From DASWHD01 sp036393335 (GTDB lineage Bacteria; CG2-30-53-67; CG2-30-70-394), in assembly GCA_036393335.1 (NCBI GenBank), contig DASWHD010000130.1:1-5510 (forward strand): a stretch of 5,510 nucleotides of DNA. The letters are read 5' to 3'. The notes beneath the pieces were generated by a model, which saw only the letters and a program-made list of their open reading frames with translations, did no database searches and had not been told where the DNA came from. The translations under genes were made by a program, and so were the position numbers. Position 1 is the stretch's first letter; every line of letters begins with the position of its first letter. This document shows positions 1-5,245 of the stretch, piece after piece.

Positions 1-90
1 GTGCTCATCGGCCGCGGGGCGTGTTGAGGCGGAGCAGGACCGCGCGCAGCGCACGCGGCCGTACAGAGCCGGGAGGTCGGGGTCGCCCAT

Positions 91-114
91 ATCGCCGACT
101 GAAGTCGGCCCTAC
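91..114 (-). repeat. Solitary REP-like arm (GTAGGGCCGAC type)
   Basis: Read on the minus strand this is GTAGGG followed by a short hairpin, GCCGAC-ttca-GTCGGC, and the end GAT. It has the same architecture as the arms of the array that follows (GTAG-G, stem-loop, GCGAY end) but a different stem. Positions 1-90 to its left carry no gene I can support: the open frames there show no recognisable protein and no ribosome binding site. Confidence 0.6.
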
Positions 115-138
115 GCCGGGTCGAATCTGTGGACGGGC

Positions 139-676
139 GCGGCCGGCCCTGCGGGCCTGGGTCGCCGAAGGGATTCGGCTCCTACCGTGGGGCCAGGCCA
201 CGGCGCGATGTTTGAACCCGGGGTAGGAGCCGGTTGTACCGGCGATCCGCGCCAGCGGCGCGGCAGGCCCTGCGGGCCTGGGTCGCCGACCTGCCTGCCG
301 GCAGGCAGGAGGGATTCGGCTCCTACCGTGGGGCCAGGCCACGGCGCGATGTTCCGACCTGAGGTAGGAGCCGGTTGTACCGGCGATTCCGCGCCAACGG
401 CGCGGCAGGCCCTGCGGGCCTGGGTCGCCGAAGGGATTCGGCTCCAACCGTGGGGGTGGGCCACGGCGCGATGTTCCGACCCGAGGTAGGAGCCGGTTGC
501 ACCGGCGATTCCGCGCCGCCGGCGCGGCAGGCCCTGTCGGGCCTGGGTCGCCGAAGGGATTCGGCTCCTACCGTGGGGCTGGGCCACTGCGCGATGTTCC
601 GACCCGAGGTAGGAGCCGGTTGCACCGGCGATTCCGCGCCAGCGGCGCGGTGGGCCCTGCGGGCCGAGGCTCCTAG
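139..676. repeat. Tandem array of REPIN-like units, about 122-bp period
   Basis: Left arms start at 223, 364, 486 and 609, each GTAGGAGCCGG followed by a 3-nt loop and ACCGGCGAT. Inverted right arms end in CGGCTCCTAC at 161-185, 282-326, 424-448 (mutated to CTCCAAC) and 547-571. The last right arm, 661-676, is truncated. Between the arms each full unit carries two more hairpins, CCGCGCC/GGCGCGG and CAGGCCC/GGGCCTG. A linker contains GTGG/CCAC and GCGATGTT. The unit at 139-222 is only a right half. The spacing is 141, 122 and 123 bp, and the first is longer because of a 20-bp insert. Paired inverted GTAG-type REPs are known as REPINs and are normally moved by a RAYT transposase, which is not in the window. 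Open frames through this block are repeat-derived and not genes. The array abuts the cytochrome stop codon, so it could act as a transcript 3' end. Confidence 0.88.
290..309. repeat. 20-bp perfect palindrome inserted in a REP arm
   Basis: CCTGCCTGCCGGCAGGCAGG is a perfect palindrome. It interrupts the right arm of the first full array unit exactly between GTCGCCGA and AGGGATTC, which are contiguous in the sister units (e.g. 424-438 and 547-561). There is no target duplication and no lost base. The insertion point is the tip of the REP hairpin. A second copy of 17 of the 20 bases occurs at 1848-1864. Confidence 0.85.
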
Positions 677-679
677 CCC

Positions 680-1459
680 CTACTCGTCGAGCATCGCGGT
701 GCCCAGGGAGAGCGCGCGGTCGACCGCAGGGAGGTCGAACTCGTGCCAGGCGTTCATAGCGGCGGAGGCCGCCTCGGCGATGGCCTGCCACTGCTCGTCG
801 GTGAGCCTGGACTCCGGATCGCGGAAGGCGAGGGCGAGGCGCACCTGGTAGAGATGAGTGAGGAGGGTCTCGGCGACCTGCGGAATGTTGCCGGGGGATG
901 GGTCGCCGTGGCACTTGCGGCACGCGGCGGCGATCGTCTGCGGCGTCAGGACGCGGGAGCCCACGGTGGTGTGGCAGGTGTGGCAGTAGGCGGCCGGCTT
1001 GCCCTCCTGAAGGCGCTGGTAGTGGCGGCTATGGCTGAATCCCCAATACTTGTCGGGGTGGCAGGCACCGCACATCCGGGCGGCCATCAAGCGGGTCTGC
1101 GGCGTATCGCCGCCCCCGACCGGCACCATTCCTCGGTGGGCCTCTGGGGCGTCGCTGGAGTGGGTGTCACCCCCATGGCAGGAGTGGCAGTCGACGTTTA
1201 TGTTGGCGTGGAGGGAGTCTTGCCAGTCCTGGTAGCTGTGCTGCCAGCGGGGGTCTTGCGGGATTCCGGAGTGGCAACGGGTGCAGGTGTCCTCTTCGGG
1301 CGTGCCATTGGCCGCCGCCGTCCCGCCGCCGAAGATCAGGGCCACTACGAGGACTGCAAGCCTCGCCCAGCGGGGGCGTAGTCTGCGGGGGGCGCCTTGG
1401 CCACCCGACGGGCCGGACGTTCGACGGCCCACGATGCTCTCTTGACTGACGATGAACAT
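680..1459 (-). CDS. Exported pentaheme c-type cytochrome
   Basis: The 259-residue product has five CXXCH heme c sites: CTRCH 59-63, CHSCH 91-95, CGACH 130-134, CHTCH 159-163 and CRKCH 180-184. An N-terminal hydrophobic segment at 33-46 follows an Arg-rich n-region and ends in a plausible signal peptidase site after AAA at 48-50, so the mature protein should be periplasmic. Extra histidines in WxxSLHA and FSHSRHY contexts precede hemes 2 and 4 and are candidate distal ligands. A heme-free C-terminal region (about 190-259) looks helical. The role is inferred to be electron transfer; I cannot assign it to a named family such as NrfA, NapC or c554. The ATG start is supported by GGAGGGAG immediately upstream (1460-1467), though the n-region is long and a later start such as the GTG codon of residue 10 is possible. 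No partner oxidoreductase is adjacent. The gene lies downstream of the tRNA operon on the same strand, and its stop TAG abuts the REPIN array. Confidence 0.88.
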   Translation of the reverse strand: MFIVSQESIVGRRTSGPSGGQGAPRRLRPRWARLAVLVVALIFGGGTAAANGTPEEDTCTRCHSGIPQDPRWQHSYQDWQDSLHANINVDCHSCHGGDTHSSDAPEAHRGMVPVGGGDTPQTRLMAARMCGACHPDKYWGFSHSRHYQRLQEGKPAAYCHTCHTTVGSRVLTPQTIAAACRKCHGDPSPGNIPQVAETLLTHLYQVRLALAFRDPESRLTDEQWQAIAEAASAAMNAWHEFDLPAVDRALSLGTAMLDE

Positions 1460-1543
1460 CTCCCTCCGGTCGCTGCGCAGTGATCGCGGCCGTCGGTCCG
1501 CGTTGTCATCACCTTAGACAGCATGACCCATCCGATAAGGTTT
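1460..1543 (-). other. Spacer between tRNA-Glu and the cytochrome gene
   Basis: The 84 bp contain the cytochrome ribosome binding site (1460-1467) and, reading on the minus strand, a weak GC hairpin CGCGG/CCGCG without a following T run. I see no convincing intrinsic terminator for the tRNAs and no clear sigma70 promoter for the cytochrome, so read-through from the tRNA promoter is possible. Confidence 0.4.
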
Positions 1544-1618
1544 TGGTAGTCCCAAGGGGAATCGAACCCCTGTTTCCGCCGTGAGAGGGCGGCGTCCTGA
1601 CCGCTAGACGATGGGACC
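1544..1618 (-). tRNA. tRNA-Glu (anticodon CUC)
   Basis: The minus strand folds as a complete 75-nt tRNA with encoded CCA. The acceptor stem GGTCCCA pairs with TGGGACT, with a G1-U72 wobble and A73. The anticodon stem is CCGCC/GGCGG with loop CTCTCAC, giving CUC at 1585-1583. The T arm is GGGG-TTCGATT-CCCC. The D arm GTCTAGCGGTCAGGAC and the GCCGCC-loop-GGCGG anticodon arm closely resemble bacterial tRNA-Glu. It lies 43 nt downstream of tRNA-Gln and is probably cotranscribed with it. With C34 it should read only GAG, so a UUC isoacceptor is expected elsewhere in the genome. Confidence 0.95.
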
Positions 1619-1661
1619 GACCTTACCTCGGCGCGGGCAGGGCCTGAGGGCTGCGGGAGGG

Positions 1662-1735
1662 TGGCTCGGGGGCAGGGATTCGAACCCCAACAGGCAGAGT
1701 CAGAGTCTGCAGTCCTACCATTAGACGACCCCCGA
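1662..1735 (-). tRNA. tRNA-Gln (anticodon CUG)
   Basis: The minus strand folds as a 74-nt tRNA with encoded CCA. The acceptor stem TCGGGGG/CCCCCGA pairs fully, with discriminator G. The anticodon stem GCAGA/TCTGC closes loop CTCTGAC, giving CUG at 1703-1701. The T loop is TTCGAAT, closed by three G-C pairs and two wobble pairs. It is the first gene of the two-tRNA operon, about 12 nt after the -10 box. It should read CAG only, so a UUG isoacceptor is expected elsewhere. Confidence 0.95.
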
Positions 1736-1746
1736 TCGGGAGCCGG

Positions 1747-1775
1747 TTTATAGCCACGGGGCCAAGCCTGGTCAA
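1747..1775 (-). promoter_or_regulatory. Sigma70-type promoter of the tRNA-Gln/tRNA-Glu operon
   Basis: On the minus strand, TTGACC (1775-1770) and TATAAA (1752-1747) are separated by exactly 17 bp. The next bases, CCGGCTCCC, form a GC-rich discriminator of the kind typical of stable-RNA promoters under stringent (ppGpp) control. The 5' end of tRNA-Gln follows about 12 nt after the -10 box, leaving only a short leader. The boxes and spacing are seen directly; stringent control is inferred. Confidence 0.82.
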
Positions 1776-1834
1776 GCAGACCACGACGTTCATCATCGTC
1801 GGCTGCCGCCCGCCTCCAGCCTTCCGGTGTCCCT

Positions 1835-1930
1835 GTAGGGCGGATGCCCTGCCTGCCGGCAGGCCGAAGGGCGATCCGCCACCGTGCGATGACATTGCAC
1901 GGCAGAACCGCCTGCGGCGTTCCGCCGTAC
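1835..1930. repeat. Inverted REP pair of a second family (GTAGGGCGGAT)
   Basis: The left arm, 1835-1880, is GTAGGGCGGAT-GCCCT pairing with AGGGC-GATCCGCC (one bulged C). The right arm, 1903-1930 read on the minus strand, is GTACGGCGGAACGCC with partner GGCGGTTCTGCC. A small hairpin CCGTGC/GCACGG (1882-1902) sits between them. It resembles the GTAGGGCGGAT-type repeats widespread in proteobacteria. It lies downstream of fabI and upstream of the tRNA promoter, so it may end or protect the fabI transcript. Confidence 0.72.
1848..1864. repeat. Second copy of the CCTGCCTGCCGGCAGG palindrome
   Basis: CCTGCCTGCCGGCAGGC shares 17 consecutive bases with the insert at 290-306. Here too it occupies the tip of a REP hairpin (left arm of the second-family repeat), with the stem halves GCCCT and AGGGC either side. 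The last three bases of the full 20-mer are absent. Confidence 0.75.
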
Positions 1931-1969
1931 GTTGCTGGATGTGGTGATGAGAGGCTGTGCCGCTCGGAG

Positions 1970-2740
1970 TTACATCCCCGTCACGTGGTATCCGGCATCG
2001 ACGTGGACCACCTCGCCGGTGGTCGCGCTGGAGAGGTCGGTGAGCAGGAAGACGGCGGTCTTGCCCACCTCTTCCTGGGTCACCAGCCGCTTGAGGGGTG
2101 AGCGCTCGATGGTGGTCTTGCCGATGGTGTAGAAGTCCGAGATGCCGACGGCGGCCAAGGTCTTGATCGGTCCGGCGGAGATCGCGTTGATGCGGATCCC
2201 GTCGGCGGCGAGGTCGACGGCCAGGTAGCGGACGATGGATTCTAGCGCCGCCTTCGCCGCCCCCATGACGTGGTAGTTCGGGATGACTTTTTCCGCGCCG
2301 TAGTAGGTGAGGGTCACGACGCGCCCGGCGCGTCCCGCCATCAACGGCCGGGCGAGGCGGCAAAAGTAGATCAGGGAGTAGGCCGAGACGTTCATCGCGT
2401 AGGCAAATCCCTCCCGGCTCGTGTCCGAGAAGCGCCCCTTGAGATCGTCCCGGGCCGCGTGGGCGATGCCATGCACCAACACGTCGAGGTGACCGCAGGT
2501 CTCGCCGACCGTCCGAAAGACCGCCTCGACCTGGGCATCGTCCGTCGCATCGCACGGCAGGACGAGCTTGACGCCGAGCTTCTCTGCCAGGGGACGTACC
2601 CGCTTTGCCATGGTGTCGCCCTGGTAGGTAAACACGAGCTGTGCCCCTTCGGCCGCCAGGGCCTGGGCGATGCCCCAGCAGATGCTGCGATCGTTGGCGA
2701 TCCCGAAGATCAACGCGATCTGCCCGTCGAGCAAGCCCAT
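1970..2740 (-). CDS. fabI: Enoyl-[acyl-carrier-protein] reductase (NADH type)
   Basis: This 256-residue short-chain dehydrogenase is predicted to reduce trans-2-enoyl-ACP to acyl-ACP in the last step of each type II fatty acid elongation cycle, in the cytosol. The N-terminal nucleotide-binding pattern GIANDRSICWGIA (13-25) is the FabI form of the Rossmann motif. CDATDD at 63-68 is the adenine-contact region. The catalytic set falls at Y146, Y156 and K163, the same numbering as the E. coli enzyme, in TYYGAEKVIPNYHVMGAAK. The GPIKTLAA loop (190-197) and the C-terminal VDAGYHVTGM are also typical. The start at 2740 gives the family N-terminus MGLLDGQ. GGGAGG lies about 10 nt upstream, and the open frame further upstream is not FabI-like. 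Position 93 is Ala where E. coli has Gly. It is divergent from comF and followed by a REP pair. Confidence 0.96.
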   Translation of the reverse strand: MGLLDGQIALIFGIANDRSICWGIAQALAAEGAQLVFTYQGDTMAKRVRPLAEKLGVKLVLPCDATDDAQVEAVFRTVGETCGHLDVLVHGIAHAARDDLKGRFSDTSREGFAYAMNVSAYSLIYFCRLARPLMAGRAGRVVTLTYYGAEKVIPNYHVMGAAKAALESIVRYLAVDLAADGIRINAISAGPIKTLAAVGISDFYTIGKTTIERSPLKRLVTQEEVGKTAVFLLTDLSSATTGEVVHVDAGYHVTGM

Positions 2741-2837
2741 CGACCCAATCCCTCCCGCGTTTTGTTGGCCTACGACACCAAGCACGAGGGTACCATACCG
2801 GCGCGTGGAGACTGGAAGGAAAGAATTGCGCCGCAGG

Positions 2838-3551
2838 ATGGGGGCGATGGTGCTCGACTGGCTCTTTCCGCCGGCGTGCGAGGGGTGTGGCGAGCGTCTC
2901 GGGGTAGGGCGCACGGACCCGATCTGCGCGCCGTGCGGCCGGGATCGGTGGCGAATCGGCGGCGCGGTCTGTAGTCGTTGCGGGTACCCCTTCGCGGCGG
3001 ACGCGACCACTGGGGCCGGTGACGCCGGGTTGTGTGGTGCCTGTCTGAGGCGGCCGCCGCCGTTCCTCTGGCATCGTTCGGGTCTTTATCACGAGGGTCT
3101 CGCCGGCGCGCTGATCGCCGCGCTCAAGTACCGGCGGCGGCGCGACCTGGCCACGCGCCTCGCGGCGTGGGCATGGGGGGAGTGGCCGCGACCCCCGGCG
3201 GCGGATGTCCTGCTATCCGTCCCCCTCGGCGCCGGGCGGCTCCGCGAGCGTGGATTCAACCAGGCGGTCTTGCTGGCGCGCTGGGCCAGTCGCCGCTGGG
3301 CCGTACCGCTCGTCACCGACGGCGTGGAACGGCTCCCCGGTCCACCCCAGGTCGGGCTGTCCCGCTCGGCCCGCCTGGCCAATGCGCAGGGGCGATTTCG
3401 AGTGATCTCCCCGGACCGGATTGCCGGCCGCCGGGTGGTGCTCGTGGATGACGTCTACACCACCGGCGCGACGCTGGCGGCCCTCAGCCGCGCGTTGCAG
3501 CGCGCCGGGGCGGAGGAGGTGCGGGCGATCACCCTGGCGCGGCGGATGTGA
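2838..3551 (+). CDS. comF: ComF family phosphoribosyltransferase-like protein
   Basis: The 237-residue product has the two-part ComF layout. The N-terminal zinc-binding part carries four CxxC pairs (C14/C17, C30/C33, C45/C48, C66/C69) after the motif VLDWLFPPAC. The C-terminal type I phosphoribosyltransferase fold contains LKYRRRRDLA (97-106), RERGFNQA (136-143) and the PRPP-binding loop VVLVDDVYTTGATL (200-213). ComF/GntX-family proteins are cytosolic and linked to DNA uptake during natural transformation. The exact reaction is unsettled, and presence of the gene alone does not prove competence. The start is uncertain: ATG 2838 lacks a well-spaced site, ATG 2847 is possible, and TTG 2826 has AAGGA 5 nt upstream, which would add MRRR. 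The long upstream extension of the frame overlaps fabI and is rejected. It is convergent with bioW, and a heptad repeat and a MITE-like element follow the stop. Confidence 0.92.
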   Translation: MGAMVLDWLFPPACEGCGERLGVGRTDPICAPCGRDRWRIGGAVCSRCGYPFAADATTGAGDAGLCGACLRRPPPFLWHRSGLYHEGLAGALIAALKYRRRRDLATRLAAWAWGEWPRPPAADVLLSVPLGAGRLRERGFNQAVLLARWASRRWAVPLVTDGVERLPGPPQVGLSRSARLANAQGRFRVISPDRIAGRRVVLVDDVYTTGATLAALSRALQRAGAEEVRAITLARRM

Positions 3552-3555
3552 CTAT

Positions 3556-3597
3556 AGCTTTTAGCTCTTAGCGATTAGTTGTTAGCGGATAGCGCCC
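3556..3597 (+). repeat. Short 7-bp-period tandem repeat (AGCNNNT)
   Basis: AGC (once AGT) recurs with exact 7-base spacing at 3556, 3563, 3570, 3577, 3584 and 3591, with variable and mostly T-rich spacers. It is locally AT-rich and starts 5 bp after the comF stop. It resembles the heptameric short tandem repeats described in cyanobacteria and other bacteria. It does not fold into an obvious terminator. Confidence 0.7.
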
Positions 3598-3601
3598 TCC
3601 C

Positions 3602-3785
3602 CTAGCCCGCATTTCTCACCACGAATCTGCTGCGCCCGCGCAACCGCCCGCATCTCCTGGCCGTGTCCTCGTCCGAGTCCTCGACATACTGCAAGTATGC
3701 CTGCGGGCTCGGACCTGCGGGCCGGCCAGGATCTACGTGCGTTTGCACAGTCTCGCTACGATCCGTGGTGAGAAATGCGGGCTAG
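3602..3785. mobile_element. 184-bp palindromic MITE-like element, copy 1
   Basis: The ends are perfect 20-bp inverted repeats: CTAGCCCGCATTTCTCACCA at 3602-3621 and its complement at 3766-3785. The match extends to about 26 bp with one mismatch (CACGAATC against CACGGATC). Inner inverted segments include CCTGGCCG/CGGCCAGG and TCCGAG/CTCGGA. The tip is CATACT-gca-AGTATG (around 3685). There is no coding capacity. The terminal CTAG is self-complementary and could be a 4-bp target duplication and not part of the element. A second copy lies at 5246-5478. It sits between convergent comF and bioW, overlaps the bioW 3' end by 30 bp, and may serve as a two-way transcript end. Confidence 0.82.
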
Positions 3786-4586
3786 CGCCTTCACGACCTC
3801 ACTCAGCGGTCGTGGTGGTTGGATGACCACCGTGCCGCCGACCAGGCAGGGCACCGATTCCAGCCAGGAAACGACGCGCGCAGTGTCGCTGGCGGCGGCG
3901 AGGAACAGGGCGCGGCCGCCATGGGGATCGCCCATCCTCTTGATATGGGGGATCCGGACATAGCCAGCACCGGCGAGCGCGACGTAGCCGGTGGTATACG
4001 ATGGGTCGTCGGACCAGCACAGCTCCGCCACCGCGCCCGGTGCGGCGACCATCTTGCTGGCCAGGATCCACGCCTCGAGGGTGCGCTGGTGCGGGTATCC
4101 CGCCGCGGTCAACTGTATCGGCAGGGTCGCACGCAGCCCCTCTTCGAGACCGAAACGGCTGGCGCGCACGCCCCGTTCAGGATCGCCTTCCAGCCGTGCT
4201 CCGGAGGCCGCGTCCACCAGCATGGCGCCACGCATATTGGCTCCGCCGCCTGCGGCGCCGTTCGCCAGGGCGACCATCGCCGCCCGTGCGGCAGGAGCCG
4301 CGACCCCTGCGATAGTCAACAAGGTCACCGCCGTGGCCTCCGCGTGCCCCACCGTCACGGTGAACAGCGACAAGAGGTTCACCTCAGTCGGGGTTGTGGT
4401 CACGGGCTCCACCTGCACCACTAACTCGTCCACCGCCCCCGCGGCCAGAGCCCGATCGACGAAGCGGCCGGTGGTCGTCCCCACCACCGCAGGACCCACG
4501 AGGTCTTCGGCGCCGGAGACGTGGCACCCGTGACGGCTAGCGCGCATACGCACCGAGTAATAGGGAGGTTCGGCAGGGGGTTTCAT
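3756..4586 (-). CDS. bioW: 6-carboxyhexanoate-CoA ligase (pimeloyl-CoA synthetase)
   Basis: BioW is predicted to activate pimelate with ATP and CoA to pimeloyl-CoA, the substrate of BioF at the start of biotin ring assembly, in the cytosol. The family signature YSVRMRASRHGCHVSGAE is at 10-27. RGAMLVD (119-125) and RGVRASR (138-144) match the central region. The hallmark AVAELCWSDDPSYTTGYVA is at 185-203, followed by GYVRI and GGRALFL. The length of 276 residues compares with about 260 in Bacillus. I chose the ATG at 4586 because the signature then begins about ten residues in, as in known BioW. Upstream ATG 4631 and GTG 4670 are in frame but give a basic, unconserved extension, and none of the three has a good ribosome binding site. 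The last nine residues (LARISHHGS) and the TAG stop are encoded by the inverted repeat of the MITE-like element. No other bio gene is adjacent. Confidence 0.93.
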   Translation of the reverse strand: MKPPAEPPYYSVRMRASRHGCHVSGAEDLVGPAVVGTTTGRFVDRALAAGAVDELVVQVEPVTTTPTEVNLLSLFTVTVGHAEATAVTLLTIAGVAAPAARAAMVALANGAAGGGANMRGAMLVDAASGARLEGDPERGVRASRFGLEEGLRATLPIQLTAAGYPHQRTLEAWILASKMVAAPGAVAELCWSDDPSYTTGYVALAGAGYVRIPHIKRMGDPHGGRALFLAAASDTARVVSWLESVPCLVGGTVVIQPPRPLSEVVKALARISHHGS

Positions 4587-4802
4587 GGGGGTGATCCGAC
4601 GCGGCGCGATGCCACGGCGCTTCCTTGCCATGGTGCCGCACGGGACGACGTCATCTTGGTGGGGGCGCACAGCGTGGGCAACCGGTGTTGACCTGGTGCG
4701 CGCCGCGCGGTAGGGAGGTGAGCCAGGTGGCCTTCAGATAACGCCGAACGCGGTGATATCTTCAAGGCCGTGCACCACTCGTTCGCGATTGAGGATAAGA
4801 CC
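4587..4802. other. Divergent intergenic region between bioW and the FKBP gene
   Basis: These 216 bp should hold promoters for both genes. On the plus strand TTGACC (4688-4693) is followed after 17 bp by TAGGGA, a poor -10 box, so a promoter is possible but weakly supported. GAGG at 4791-4794 is the FKBP ribosome binding site. I see no clear dyad resembling a known biotin repressor operator. Part of the region could be coding if bioW starts further upstream. Confidence 0.4.
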
Positions 4803-5237
4803 ATGGCGCAGGCGAAGTCCGGAGACACCGTAAGGATCCACTACAGTGGATTTTTGATGGACGGCACCATCTTTGACTCCTCTCTAGAAGGGGAACCGCT
4901 TGAGTTCACCCTGGGAGACGGCACGGTGATTCCCGGCTTCGAGGATGGCGTGCTGGGCATGGAGGAGGGCGAGGAGAGGACCCTGGCCATCCCGCCGGTG
5001 CGAGCCTACGGCGATCGCGATGAGGACCTGGTCGCCACCGTCGACCTCGGGCAGATTCCCCCGGAGATCGAGCCGGTGGTGGGCTCGATCTTGCAGATCA
5101 CGTCGCAGGACGGGGAGGTGAGCAACGTGATCATTACCGAGCTCACCGACACCACGATCACCCTCGACGGCAACCATCCCCTCGCCGGCCAGGAACTGAT
5201 CTTCGAGGTGAAGCTGCTGGGGGTGGCGGCGGTCTGA
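4803..5237 (+). CDS. SlyD-like FKBP-type peptidyl-prolyl cis-trans isomerase
   Basis: This 144-residue protein is predicted to catalyse prolyl bond isomerisation and act as a folding helper in the cytosol; no signal peptide is visible. The FKBP part is split, as in SlyD. VRIHYSGFLMDGTIFDSS (10-27), LEFTLGDGTVIPGFEDGVLGM (33-53) and the flap AYG (68-70) precede an inserted chaperone domain (insert in flap, about 72-122). NHPLAGQELIFEVKLL (124-139) then closes the FKBP fold. It lacks the His/Cys-rich metal-binding tail of E. coli SlyD, so nickel delivery is not indicated. The ATG at 4803 has GAGG 8 nt upstream and gives the common N-terminus MAQAKSGDTV; the GTG 33 bases earlier is not needed. 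It diverges from bioW, and a MITE-like element begins 8 bp after the stop. Confidence 0.93.
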   Translation: MAQAKSGDTVRIHYSGFLMDGTIFDSSLEGEPLEFTLGDGTVIPGFEDGVLGMEEGEERTLAIPPVRAYGDRDEDLVATVDLGQIPPEIEPVVGSILQITSQDGEVSNVIITELTDTTITLDGNHPLAGQELIFEVKLLGVAAV

Positions 5238-5245
5238 GGTCCCGC

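Noticed and set aside
1..90. Partial gene running off the left edge
   Set aside because: A minus-strand ATG at 90 opens a frame to the edge, but it has no ribosome binding site, directly follows a REP arm, and its 30 codons show no recognisable motif.
91..676. CRISPR array
   Set aside because: The repeats are about 122 bp units with conserved linkers, with no short repeats separated by unique spacers, and no cas gene is present.
111..923. Long minus-strand open frame (270 codons) through the array and into the cytochrome gene
   Set aside because: It is made of repeated Pro/Arg/Gly-rich segments copied from the REPIN units and overlaps the cytochrome CDS in another frame. High GC keeps it open.
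743..1381. Plus-strand 212-codon open frame opposite the cytochrome
   Set aside because: It is antisense to five CXXCH motifs and a signal peptide that clearly identify the minus-strand gene.
1623..3092. Minus-strand open frame of 489 codons across tRNA-Gln, fabI and comF
   Set aside because: It overlaps a tRNA and two confidently identified genes, its translation is Arg/Pro-rich shadow sequence, and it has no recognisable motif.
4688..4716. Sigma70 promoter for the FKBP gene (TTGACC, 17 bp, TAGGGA)
   Set aside because: The -35 box and spacing are good but the -10 box is poor, so it is only mentioned under the intergenic region.
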